DNA of 26,248 nt. Source: an uncultured Bacteroidales bacterium. Its GTDB lineage: Bacteria > Bacteroidota > Bacteroidia > Bacteroidales > UBA932. This document shows positions 14,733-21,848 of this stretch, in pieces. The DNA is taken from positions 1 to 26,248 of the forward strand of contig CALBPX010000055.1 of assembly GCA_937899055.1 (NCBI GenBank), written 5' to 3'. Below the pieces are notes generated by a model. The model saw nothing but the letters and a program-made list of their open reading frames with translations. It did no database searches and was not told the origin of the DNA. The translations under genes and the position numbers were made by a program. Position 1 is the stretch's first letter. Each line of letters starts with the position of its first letter.

Positions 14733-16514
14733 ATGAAAAACTCGCTGACAGCAATATGCATTCTCTCAGTTGCAGCTTTGGCCTGCAACAGGATAAAGGA
14801 CGGAAATTACACTCTGGAACTTCTGACTACCAACGATGTACACGGGTGCTGGTTTGACTCCTCCTACACAGGAGGCTCTCAGCAGAAATCGTTGTTTGCC
14901 ATAAACTCCATTGTAAGCAAAGTCAGAGACAGCGTGGGGGCAGACAATGTTTTGCTCATAGATGCCGGAGACTGCCTGCAGGGAAACAATGCTCCGTATT
15001 ACTACAACTACATAGATACCGCAGACGAGCATCTGTTTCCAAGACTGGTTTCCTATATGAAGTATGATGCCGTATGCGTAGGAAATCACGATATAGAAAC
15101 CGCTCATCCGGTATATGACAGGATAACCTCCCTGCTGGCATCTTACGGAATTCCGTTCATGGGAGGAAATGCAATTAAAAACAGTACTGAGGTTTCTGAA
15201 GAAGAGGCTCTTGCAAACGGATATCCGTTTGAAGACAGATACTTTCCAACATACAAGATTTTCAGCAGGGCCGGCCTCAAGGTAGCTGTGCTTGGCTACA
15301 CAAACCCAAACATGCAGGCATGGCTTTCAGAAAGCGTATGGAGCGGAATGACATTCAAGAGCCTGATTCCTCTGGTCCAGCAGGATGTGGACAAGATCCG
15401 TAAAAAGGAAGAGCCCCATATAGTGATAGTTGCAGTCCATTCCGGAACCGGAGAAGGAGACGGCACCATATTGGAAAGCCAGGGGCTGGATCTTTACAAG
15501 AGCCTCAGAGGTGTGGATTTTCTTGTTTGTTCCCACAACCACCGCCCTTATATCGCTGAGAATGACAGTATCTGCCTCATTAATACGGGCAGCCATGCAA
15601 AAAATGTTGGGCACGGCTCCGTTACCGTTACGGTAAAAGACGGAAAGGTTGTTTCCAAAAAACTCAGTGCCAGCAACATTCCGGTAGATGAAAAAGACGC
15701 CGACACGGTCATGCGGAATTTCTTCAGGCCCGATTTTCTGAAAGTCAAGGAGTTTACGCTCTCTCCCGTAGGATATCTGGACAAGGATATGGCAACCCGC
15801 AGTGCCTACACCGGAATGTCGAGCTACATGAATTTCATACACACCATAGGCCTCAAGATGACAGACGCCGAACTTTCCATAGCAGCACCACTTACCTACG
15901 ACAAAACCATTTTGGCCGGTCAGATTGTGTTCAACGATCTGTTTACAATCTATCCGTATGAAAACCAGCTCTATGTGATAAAGATGACCGGCAAGGAAAT
16001 AAAGGATTATCTGGAGCAGTCTTACGACCTGTGGATTACAACAGACTCCACGGACCACCTGCTTAGGATACAGCAGACAGACGATCCCAGAAACAATCAG
16101 AAAAGATGGTCATTCGTGAACCGTTCCTACAACTTTGACTCAGTTGCCGGGCTGTTCTACACGGTTGACATAGACAAGCCGGCCGGAGAAAGGATAAGGA
16201 TTCTTTCCATGGCAGACGGAAAACCGTTTGAAACAGGCAGGGAGTACAAGGTTGCCGTTACTTCATACCGGGCCAGCGGAGGCGGAAATCTTCTGGACAA
16301 GGCCGGCGTAAATACAGACAGGATAGATGAAAGAATAGTTGCACGCTATCCCGAATACCGTAATATGATTTACAGATATCTGACTGAAAACAAGTCTGTT
16401 ACTCAGGACGCCATATCTGAAAGAAACACTATAGGCGGCTGGGAGTTCATCCCCAGACTCAAGGCCAAGAAACTCCTTGAAAAAGATATGTCCTTACTGT
16501 TTGGTGAGGAGTAG
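14733..16514 (+). CDS. 5'-nucleotidase / 2',3'-cyclic phosphodiesterase family lipoprotein (UshA-like)
   Basis: This is a probable periplasmic or surface metallophosphoesterase that releases phosphate from nucleotides. The N-terminal signal peptide ends near ALAC (C18), a relaxed lipobox. The calcineurin-like domain has all metal-ligand motifs: TNDVHG (D35, H37), DAGD (D80), GNHD (N118, H119), AVHSGTG and CSHNHRP. The C-terminal 5'-nucleotidase domain follows (about 340-560), with the typical NDLFTIYPYENQLYVIKMTG segment. The total length of 593 is normal. It stands alone on the plus strand with its own promoter box. Its stop codon (16512-16514) lies inside the 3' end of the convergent tRNA-Val gene. 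Confidence 0.93.
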   Translation: MKNSLTAICILSVAALACNRIKDGNYTLELLTTNDVHGCWFDSSYTGGSQQKSLFAINSIVSKVRDSVGADNVLLIDAGDCLQGNNAPYYYNYIDTADEHLFPRLVSYMKYDAVCVGNHDIETAHPVYDRITSLLASYGIPFMGGNAIKNSTEVSEEEALANGYPFEDRYFPTYKIFSRAGLKVAVLGYTNPNMQAWLSESVWSGMTFKSLIPLVQQDVDKIRKKEEPHIVIVAVHSGTGEGDGTILESQGLDLYKSLRGVDFLVCSHNHRPYIAENDSICLINTGSHAKNVGHGSVTVTVKDGKVVSKKLSASNIPVDEKDADTVMRNFFRPDFLKVKEFTLSPVGYLDKDMATRSAYTGMSSYMNFIHTIGLKMTDAELSIAAPLTYDKTILAGQIVFNDLFTIYPYENQLYVIKMTGKEIKDYLEQSYDLWITTDSTDHLLRIQQTDDPRNNQKRWSFVNRSYNFDSVAGLFYTVDIDKPAGERIRILSMADGKPFETGREYKVAVTSYRASGGGNLLDKAGVNTDRIDERIVARYPEYRNMIYRYLTENKSVTQDAISERNTIGGWEFIPRLKAKKLLEKDMSLLFGEE

Positions 16515-16579
16515 CGGACTTGAACCGCTGGCCTCTTGCCTGTCAAGCAAGCGCTCTGAACCAACTGAGCTAACCCCTC
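16502..16579 (-). tRNA. tRNA-Val (anticodon GAC)
   Basis: The minus strand folds into a complete cloverleaf. The acceptor stem GAGGGGT/ACTCCTC has seven pairs including one G-T. The D arm is GCTC/GAGC, the anticodon stem CTTGC/GCAAG with loop TTGACAG gives anticodon GAC (valine, GUC codons), and the T arm is AGCGG-TTCAAGT-CCGCT. Discriminator A and CCA are encoded (16505-16502). A TATATTTG box lies 9 nt upstream. The last 13 nt are shared with the end of the convergent nucleotidase gene. Confidence 0.93.
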
Positions 16580-16588
16580 GGGTATCTG

Positions 16589-16596
16589 CAAATATA
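16589..16596 (-). promoter_or_regulatory. Promoter -7 box for tRNA-Val
   Basis: TATATTTG on the minus strand, an exact TAnnTTTG match, is 9 nt upstream of the mature tRNA 5' end and just after the lpd stop codon. There is no TTTG at -33; readthrough from lpd is also possible. Confidence 0.5.
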
Positions 16597-16609
16597 GCAA
16601 ATCTTACCG

Positions 16610-18112
16610 TTACAGCGCTTCGGCAGCATCGCGGATGGCTTCGCTCATTGTAGGATGAGGGAAAACCGTGTTCCGGACCTGCTCAGCAGTTGCGCCAAGG
16701 TCCAGTGCCAGAACCATTCCGCCTATGATTTCGGTTACATCCGCCCCAATCAGGTGAAATCCAAGGAGCTTGTCTGTATCGGCATCGCTGATGAGTTTTA
16801 CAAAACCGTCTGTCTTGCCGGCAGCGGTTGCCTTTCCGGAAGCGGTGAACATGAACTTGCCTACCTTGTAGTTTATGCCCAACTCCTTGGCCTTTCTTTC
16901 GTTAAGCCCGCAGGATGCAATCTGGGGCGTAGTGTAGGTTGCACCCGGAATATGGTCATAAATTATAGGATGGAATTTGGCAGGACGGCCTTCCGCATCT
17001 TTCTTTCCTTCATCCTCAGCGATATGTTCTATGCAGGCAACTGCCTCAGCGGAAGCCATGTGCGCCAGAGCAGGCGTAGGAATCACATCGCCTATTGCAT
17101 AGATGTCTGCAACGCCCGTATGATAGAAGGCATTGACGCTTATCTTTCCGCGGTCTGTGGTAATGCCAACATTCTCAAGGCCAAGATCATCGGTGTTTGG
17201 GGCAACGCCAACCGCACAGAGAACTCTTTCCACCTTTATCTTCTCCTCGCCTTTCTTGCTCTCCACCGTTACGGTTACATTCTCAGGATCAGGGGTGCCG
17301 TCTTCAAGCCTGGCTTCTTTGTCTATATCCACACCGCAAACCTTGGTGCTTACCATAACCTTCATTCCTTCCTTGCGGAACGAGCGGCTCAGCTGGGCAC
17401 TCACATCGTCGTCCTCAAGCGGAACTATGCGGTCCAGGAATTCTATCAGATGAACCTGGCTGCCCATGGCATGATAGAAATATGCAAGTTCGCTGCCTAT
17501 GGCTCCTGAGCCTATGACTGCCAAAGACTTAGGCAAAGTCTTAGGAACCAGGGCGTTCTTGTAGGATATGATTTTTTCGCCGTCAAAAGGAGCAAAAGGC
17601 AGGGCTTTGGGATGAGCACCTGTGGCTATGATGATGTACTTTCCTTCCAGCGTACAGTTTCCGTCTTCCGGCTTGTGGCCGCAACCTTGTCCGCCGTACA
17701 AATTCTGACATTCCACGGCAACCGTGTGAGGGCCGGTTATCCTGGCCTTGCCGTTAACTACCGTAATCTTGTTTTTCTTGAAAAGGAATTCCACACCCTT
17801 GCGCATCTTGTCCGCAACTCCCCTTTCCCTTTCAACAATCTTTGCTACATCGGCCCTGAGGTCTTTAGTTCTCTCAGGATCGGCGATATTGTCACCGTCA
17901 AAGGAAATGCCGTAAGATGCCAGATGCTTGAAAGCCTGGAATGTCTCTGCCGATTTGAGCAGAGCCTTGGTTGGAATACAGCCCCAGTTGAGGCAGATTC
18001 CTCCGATTTCAGCCTTTTCTACAACGGCCACATTGAAACCGTACTGGGCGGCCTTAACTGCAGCAACATAGCCCCCCGGGCCGGAACCTATAACTATTAT
18101 ATCGTATTGCAT
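16610..18112 (-). CDS. lpdA: Dihydrolipoyl dehydrogenase
   Basis: E3 flavoprotein that reoxidises dihydrolipoamide of 2-oxoacid dehydrogenases or the glycine cleavage system, using FAD and NAD. Starting at ATG 18112 (MQYDIIVIGSGPGGYVAAV), the product has 500 residues. It has the FAD GxGxxG motif at 9-14 and the redox-active pair C40/C45 in GGICLNWGCIPTK. The NAD-binding GSGAIGSELA, the second FAD motif YAIGDV, and the C-terminal HPTMSE with the catalytic base complete the family pattern. An ATG at 18133 would add seven residues. Between about 134 and 156 there is an unusual insertion containing C135, C144, H146 and C153. The gene follows secA by 40 nt with no terminator, so it may be co-transcribed; the E1/E2 partners are not in the window. 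Confidence 0.95.
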   Translation of the reverse strand: MQYDIIVIGSGPGGYVAAVKAAQYGFNVAVVEKAEIGGICLNWGCIPTKALLKSAETFQAFKHLASYGISFDGDNIADPERTKDLRADVAKIVERERGVADKMRKGVEFLFKKNKITVVNGKARITGPHTVAVECQNLYGGQGCGHKPEDGNCTLEGKYIIIATGAHPKALPFAPFDGEKIISYKNALVPKTLPKSLAVIGSGAIGSELAYFYHAMGSQVHLIEFLDRIVPLEDDDVSAQLSRSFRKEGMKVMVSTKVCGVDIDKEARLEDGTPDPENVTVTVESKKGEEKIKVERVLCAVGVAPNTDDLGLENVGITTDRGKISVNAFYHTGVADIYAIGDVIPTPALAHMASAEAVACIEHIAEDEGKKDAEGRPAKFHPIIYDHIPGATYTTPQIASCGLNERKAKELGINYKVGKFMFTASGKATAAGKTDGFVKLISDADTDKLLGFHLIGADVTEIIGGMVLALDLGATAEQVRNTVFPHPTMSEAIRDAAEAL

Positions 18113-18152
18113 AAAATCTTGTTTTAAGTGCATAAATAATCCTCAAAGACCT

Positions 18153-21100
18153 TTAAGCCAGCCCTTTGCCATGGCAGTTCTTAAACTTCTTGCCGCTTCC
18201 GCAAGGGCAAGGGTCGTTTCTGCCCACCTTCTTTTCCACATGTACCGGCTGGTTGCTCCGCTCCTGCCTTCCGGCGGCTGCGGCAGCTTCTGCAGAACCG
18301 TCGTTGCGATGCATGCTCATACGGCTCATATCGGTCTTCCTGCGGCGGGCCTCCTGACGGAGCTGTGCGTCGTTGTCTTCACGCAGGGCTACCTGAGCCC
18401 TTACAAGGAACGATATCACATCGCGGCTTATGCTTTCAATTACGCCGGAGAAGAGTTCGTAGCCCTCGAACTTGTAGATAACCAGCGGGTCTTTCTGCTC
18501 GTAGGTGGCATTCTGGACGCTCTGCTTCAGGTCGTCCATATCTCTCAGATGCTGCTTCCAGTGTTCGTCAATCTTAATCAGGGTTACATTGCGCACCAGA
18601 GCCTTCTGGATTTCCTTGCCCTCGGTGTCAATGGCCTTTTTCATGTTGATAATCAGCTGCAGAACTTTCTGACCGTCGGTAATAGGAATGGCTACATTCT
18701 GGTATGCTGCAGCCTGAGTCTGATAAACCTTTTCAACTATCGGATAGGTCTTGGTCACAAGAGTTTCTCCCCTTCTTTCAATTATCTCAGCGATAGCATT
18801 TTCCAGAAGGTCGCTCATCTGGTTTTTGGTACAGTTGCGGAAGAACTGCTCGTCAAAATCCGGGTCTATGGAAACCTGCTTGATCATCTCAAGCTTGAAG
18901 CCTTCATAGTCGTAATCGTCTTTCCTGGAAGCCAGAGCCTCGGCAAAATCTGCAATCATGTTCTGAAGGTCCACATCCATCCTTTCTCCGTTGAGGGCAT
19001 TGTTCCTTCTGGCATAGATTACCGTTCGCTGAGTATTCATTACATCGTCATACTCCAAAAGTCTCTTACGGATACCAAAGTTGTTCTCCTCCACCTTCTT
19101 CTGGGCCCTTTCAACTGAAGACGAGAGCCATTTGTGCTGCAGAACTTCTCCGTCCTTCATTCCCATGCGGTCAACAAGCTTGGCTATCCTGTCTGCACCA
19201 AAGAGCCTCATCAGGTTGTCTTCCAACGAAACATAGAACTCTGACGACCCCGGGTCTCCCTGCCTTCCGGCACGGCCTCTGAGCTGGCGATCCACACGGC
19301 GGCTGTCGTGTCTTTCGGTTCCTATGATGGCAAGGCCGCCGGCCTCCACAACTCCGGGCCCGAGCTTGATGTCCGTGCCTCGGCCGGCCATGTTGGTTGC
19401 AATGGTAACCGTTCCGGCCTGACCTGCCTGAGCCACGATATCGGCCTCCTTGGCATGGAGCTTGGCATTCAGGACACTGTGAGGAATCCTCCTGAGGCTC
19501 AGCGATTTGCTCAGCATTTCCGAAATCTCTACGGATGTTGTACCCACAAGTACCGGACGGCCCTGCTTGCGAAGTTCGGTTATCCTGTCTATTACTGCGT
19601 TGAACTTGTCTTTACGGGTTTTGTAGATGAGATCCTCTGCGTCCACCCTGACAACCGGCTTGTTGGTGGGGATGGTCATCACATCCAGCTTGTAGATAGA
19701 CCAGAACTCGCCGGCCTCGGTTGATGCGGTTCCTGTCATACCGGCCAGCTTGTGGTACATCCTGAAATAGTTCTGAAGAGTGATTGTGGCAAATGTCTGG
19801 GTTGCTGCTTCAACCTTTACGTTCTCCTTAGCCTCAACAGCCTGATGGAGTCCGTCGCTCCAGCGGCGGCCTTCCATGATACGGCCGGTCTGCTCATCTA
19901 CAATCTTGATCTTGTTATCCATGATAACGTAATCCACATCCTTCTCAAACATTGTGTATGCCTTAAGAAGCTGGGTTACGGTATGTACCCTTTCGGCCTT
20001 TATTGCATAGTCCGCAACAAGCTGGTCCTTTGCAGCCTGCTTTTCGTCTGCGGGCAAGTCCTTCTTCTCAATTTCGGCAACTTCCATACCCACATCCGGA
20101 AGCACAAAGAACTTCGGATCGCTTACCAGAGTTGCAATGTACTCGTTTCCCTTGTCGGTCATCTCCACGGATTTTTCCTGCTCGTCAATCACAAAATACA
20201 GCGGATCGGTAACAACATGCATCTCTTTGCTCTGGTTCTGCATATAAAAGTTGTTGGTTGCCTGCAAAAGCTGCTTCATACCCTGTTCGCTGAGGAACTT
20301 GATGAGCGGATTGTACTTCGGAAGTGCCTTGTGGGCCCTCAGCAGAGCCATTCCGCCCTCCTTTTCGTTGCCGGCTGCAATGAGCCTCTTGGCTTCGTTA
20401 AGGTATTTTGTAGCTTCCTGACGCTGAAGATTATAGAGCCTCTCCACATACGGGCGGTATTCTTCATACTGCTGGTCTTCGCCCTTTGGAACCGGGCCTG
20501 AAATGATCAGAGGCGTACGGGCATCGTCTATGAGCACGGAGTCCACCTCATCTACAATTGCATAATGGTGCTCCCTCTGTACCAGATCTTCCAAACCAAC
20601 CGCCATGTTATCGCGGAGATAGTCAAAACCAAACTCGTTGTTGGTTCCAAAGGTTACATCGCACAGATAGGCCTTCTTCCTGGCTTCAGAGTTGGGCTCA
20701 TGCTTGTCTATGCAATCTACGCTGAGGCCGTGGAACTGATACAGAGGCCCCATCCACTCGGAGTCACGCTTTGCCAGATAATCGTTCACGGTTACCATGT
20801 GAACTCCAAAACCTGCAAGGGCGTTCAGGAATACCGGAAGTGTTGCAACCAAGGTTTTTCCTTCACCTGTAGCCATTTCGGCAATCTTCCCCTGATGCAG
20901 GGCAATACCTCCGATCAGCTGCACGTCATAGTGCACCATGTCCCATGTCATACGGTTTCCGCCGGCCACCCAGTTGTTGTGCCAAACAGCAGTATCTCCG
21001 TCTATTTCAACATAATCAAATCTGGTGCTGAGGTCCTTGTCAAAATCGGTTGCATCCACTTTTATGACCTCATGCTCCTTGAACCTGCGGGCAGTGGATT

Positions 21101-21452
21101 TCATTATTGCAAAGGCCGTAGGCAGAACTTCGTTCAGCACAACCTCCACTTCTTCGTTAATCTTCTTCTTGAGCCTGTCGTCCTCGGAGGCAAGCCTTTC
21201 CTTCTCACGGGTTTCTATATTCACATCCTCAAGCTGGGCCTTAACCTGTGCACGCTTCTCTACATCTTCCGCCAAACGATTGCGGATGACGCCCTTAATC
21301 CTCTGGCTTTCAGCCCTGAGCTGGTTGTCGGTAAATTTGTCTATCCTGTCATATTCCTTGAGAACTTCGGCCAAAACAGGCTTTATAGCCTTCATATCCC
21401 TGTCTTCCTTAGAGCCGAAGACCTTCTTAAGTACATTCGCTAATGATCCCAT
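18153..21452 (-). CDS. secA: Preprotein translocase subunit SecA
   Basis: This ATPase motor drives proteins through SecYEG. The 1099-residue product is longer than E. coli SecA (901). Extra sequence lies at the N-terminus and in the region between the first nucleotide-binding domain and the preprotein cross-linking domain, typical of Bacteroidetes. Walker A is in MATGEGKTLVATLP and the DEAD-type motif is VDEVDSVLIDDARTPL. Also visible are GMTGTASTE, TNMAGRGTDIKLGPG (nucleotide-binding domain 2) and the HWKQHLRDMDDLKQSV helical scaffold. The C-terminal zinc motif CPCGSGKKFKNCH is preceded by an Ala-rich linker. The ATG at 21452 is followed by MGSLANVLKKVFGSKEDRD. A promoter box lies about 30 nt upstream; lpd follows. 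Confidence 0.98.
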   Translation of the reverse strand: MGSLANVLKKVFGSKEDRDMKAIKPVLAEVLKEYDRIDKFTDNQLRAESQRIKGVIRNRLAEDVEKRAQVKAQLEDVNIETREKERLASEDDRLKKKINEEVEVVLNEVLPTAFAIMKSTARRFKEHEVIKVDATDFDKDLSTRFDYVEIDGDTAVWHNNWVAGGNRMTWDMVHYDVQLIGGIALHQGKIAEMATGEGKTLVATLPVFLNALAGFGVHMVTVNDYLAKRDSEWMGPLYQFHGLSVDCIDKHEPNSEARKKAYLCDVTFGTNNEFGFDYLRDNMAVGLEDLVQREHHYAIVDEVDSVLIDDARTPLIISGPVPKGEDQQYEEYRPYVERLYNLQRQEATKYLNEAKRLIAAGNEKEGGMALLRAHKALPKYNPLIKFLSEQGMKQLLQATNNFYMQNQSKEMHVVTDPLYFVIDEQEKSVEMTDKGNEYIATLVSDPKFFVLPDVGMEVAEIEKKDLPADEKQAAKDQLVADYAIKAERVHTVTQLLKAYTMFEKDVDYVIMDNKIKIVDEQTGRIMEGRRWSDGLHQAVEAKENVKVEAATQTFATITLQNYFRMYHKLAGMTGTASTEAGEFWSIYKLDVMTIPTNKPVVRVDAEDLIYKTRKDKFNAVIDRITELRKQGRPVLVGTTSVEISEMLSKSLSLRRIPHSVLNAKLHAKEADIVAQAGQAGTVTIATNMAGRGTDIKLGPGVVEAGGLAIIGTERHDSRRVDRQLRGRAGRQGDPGSSEFYVSLEDNLMRLFGADRIAKLVDRMGMKDGEVLQHKWLSSSVERAQKKVEENNFGIRKRLLEYDDVMNTQRTVIYARRNNALNGERMDVDLQNMIADFAEALASRKDDYDYEGFKLEMIKQVSIDPDFDEQFFRNCTKNQMSDLLENAIAEIIERRGETLVTKTYPIVEKVYQTQAAAYQNVAIPITDGQKVLQLIINMKKAIDTEGKEIQKALVRNVTLIKIDEHWKQHLRDMDDLKQSVQNATYEQKDPLVIYKFEGYELFSGVIESISRDVISFLVRAQVALREDNDAQLRQEARRRKTDMSRMSMHRNDGSAEAAAAAGRQERSNQPVHVEKKVGRNDPCPCGSGKKFKNCHGKGLA

Positions 21453-21478
21453 ATAAACTTTTTATTTAATGCAACCTA

Positions 21479-21486
21479 CAAATTTA
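21479..21486 (-). promoter_or_regulatory. Promoter -7 box for secA
   Basis: TAAATTTG on the minus strand matches TAnnTTTG exactly, 26 nt upstream of the secA ATG. There is no convincing -33 element. Confidence 0.5.
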
Positions 21487-21524
21487 ATCATTTTCTCAAT
21501 ATCTGAGCGATTGTTTGCCCACTT

Positions 21525-21560
21525 AAAATAAAACAAAGAAGCCCGGCACTGCCGAGCTTC
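21525..21560 (-). terminator. Rho-independent terminator after the ferredoxin gene
   Basis: On the minus strand, GAAGCTCGGC (21560-21551), loop AGT, and GCCGGGCTTC (21547-21538) form a 10-bp stem with one T-G pair. A T-rich run (TTTGTTTTATTTT) follows. It sits 27 nt after the ferredoxin stop codon and ahead of the secA promoter. Confidence 0.9.
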
Positions 21561-21587
21561 CTTGAGTCTGTATCAGGTTATTGATGA

Positions 21588-21755
21588 TTATTCCTGAACG
21601 ATGGCACCCATAGGGCAAACGCTTGCGCAAGTACCGCAATCGGTGCAAAGACCTGGATCGATAACGTAGATGTCACCTGCTGAGATAGCACCCATAGGGC
21701 ACTCGCCCTGGCAAGTTCCGCATGCTGCGCAATCAGTAGTAATTTTGTGAGCCAT
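21588..21755 (-). CDS. Small 2[4Fe-4S] ferredoxin
   Basis: A 55-residue cytosolic electron carrier beginning MAHKITTDCAACGTC. Two CxxCxxCxxxCP cluster motifs are present: CAACGTCQGECP (residues 9-20) and CTDCGTCASVCP (residues 37-48). Each is followed by MGAI, showing the internal duplication of clostridial-type ferredoxins. Eight cysteines for two clusters are complete. The gene is monocistronic, with a good promoter upstream and a strong terminator downstream. The partner enzyme is not in the window. No Shine-Dalgarno is visible; the leader ends AACTAATACGATT before ATG. Confidence 0.96.
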   Translation of the reverse strand: MAHKITTDCAACGTCQGECPMGAISAGDIYVIDPGLCTDCGTCASVCPMGAIVQE

Positions 21756-21793
21756 AATCGTATTAGTTTAGTTGTTATTGTTTCTTTAGGGCG

Positions 21794-21823
21794 CAAAGAT
21801 ACAAAATCCGGTCCAATTTCAAA
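21794..21823 (-). promoter_or_regulatory. Promoter of the ferredoxin gene
   Basis: On the minus strand, TTTG (21823-21820) and TATCTTTG (21801-21794) are separated by 18 nt. This is close to the Bacteroidetes consensus, with an exact -7 box 38 nt upstream of the ATG. Confidence 0.7.
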
Positions 21824-21830
21824 ATCGGAC
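21811..21830. other. Imperfect palindrome over the ferredoxin -33 box
   Basis: GTCCAATTTC / AAAATCGGAC forms a 20-bp inverted repeat with two mismatches (outer GTCC/GGAC, inner ATTT/AAAT). It covers the -33 element and lies 19 nt or more past the M16 gene stop. It could be an operator, or a weak terminator for the M16 gene read on the minus strand. Confidence 0.35.
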
Positions 21831-21848
21831 AGAATATCATTTCCAATG

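Noticed and set aside
21578..21796. A 72-residue minus-strand ORF over the ferredoxin region
   Set aside because: It is out of frame with the true ferredoxin, which has eight perfectly spaced cluster cysteines; the alternative protein has no recognisable pattern.
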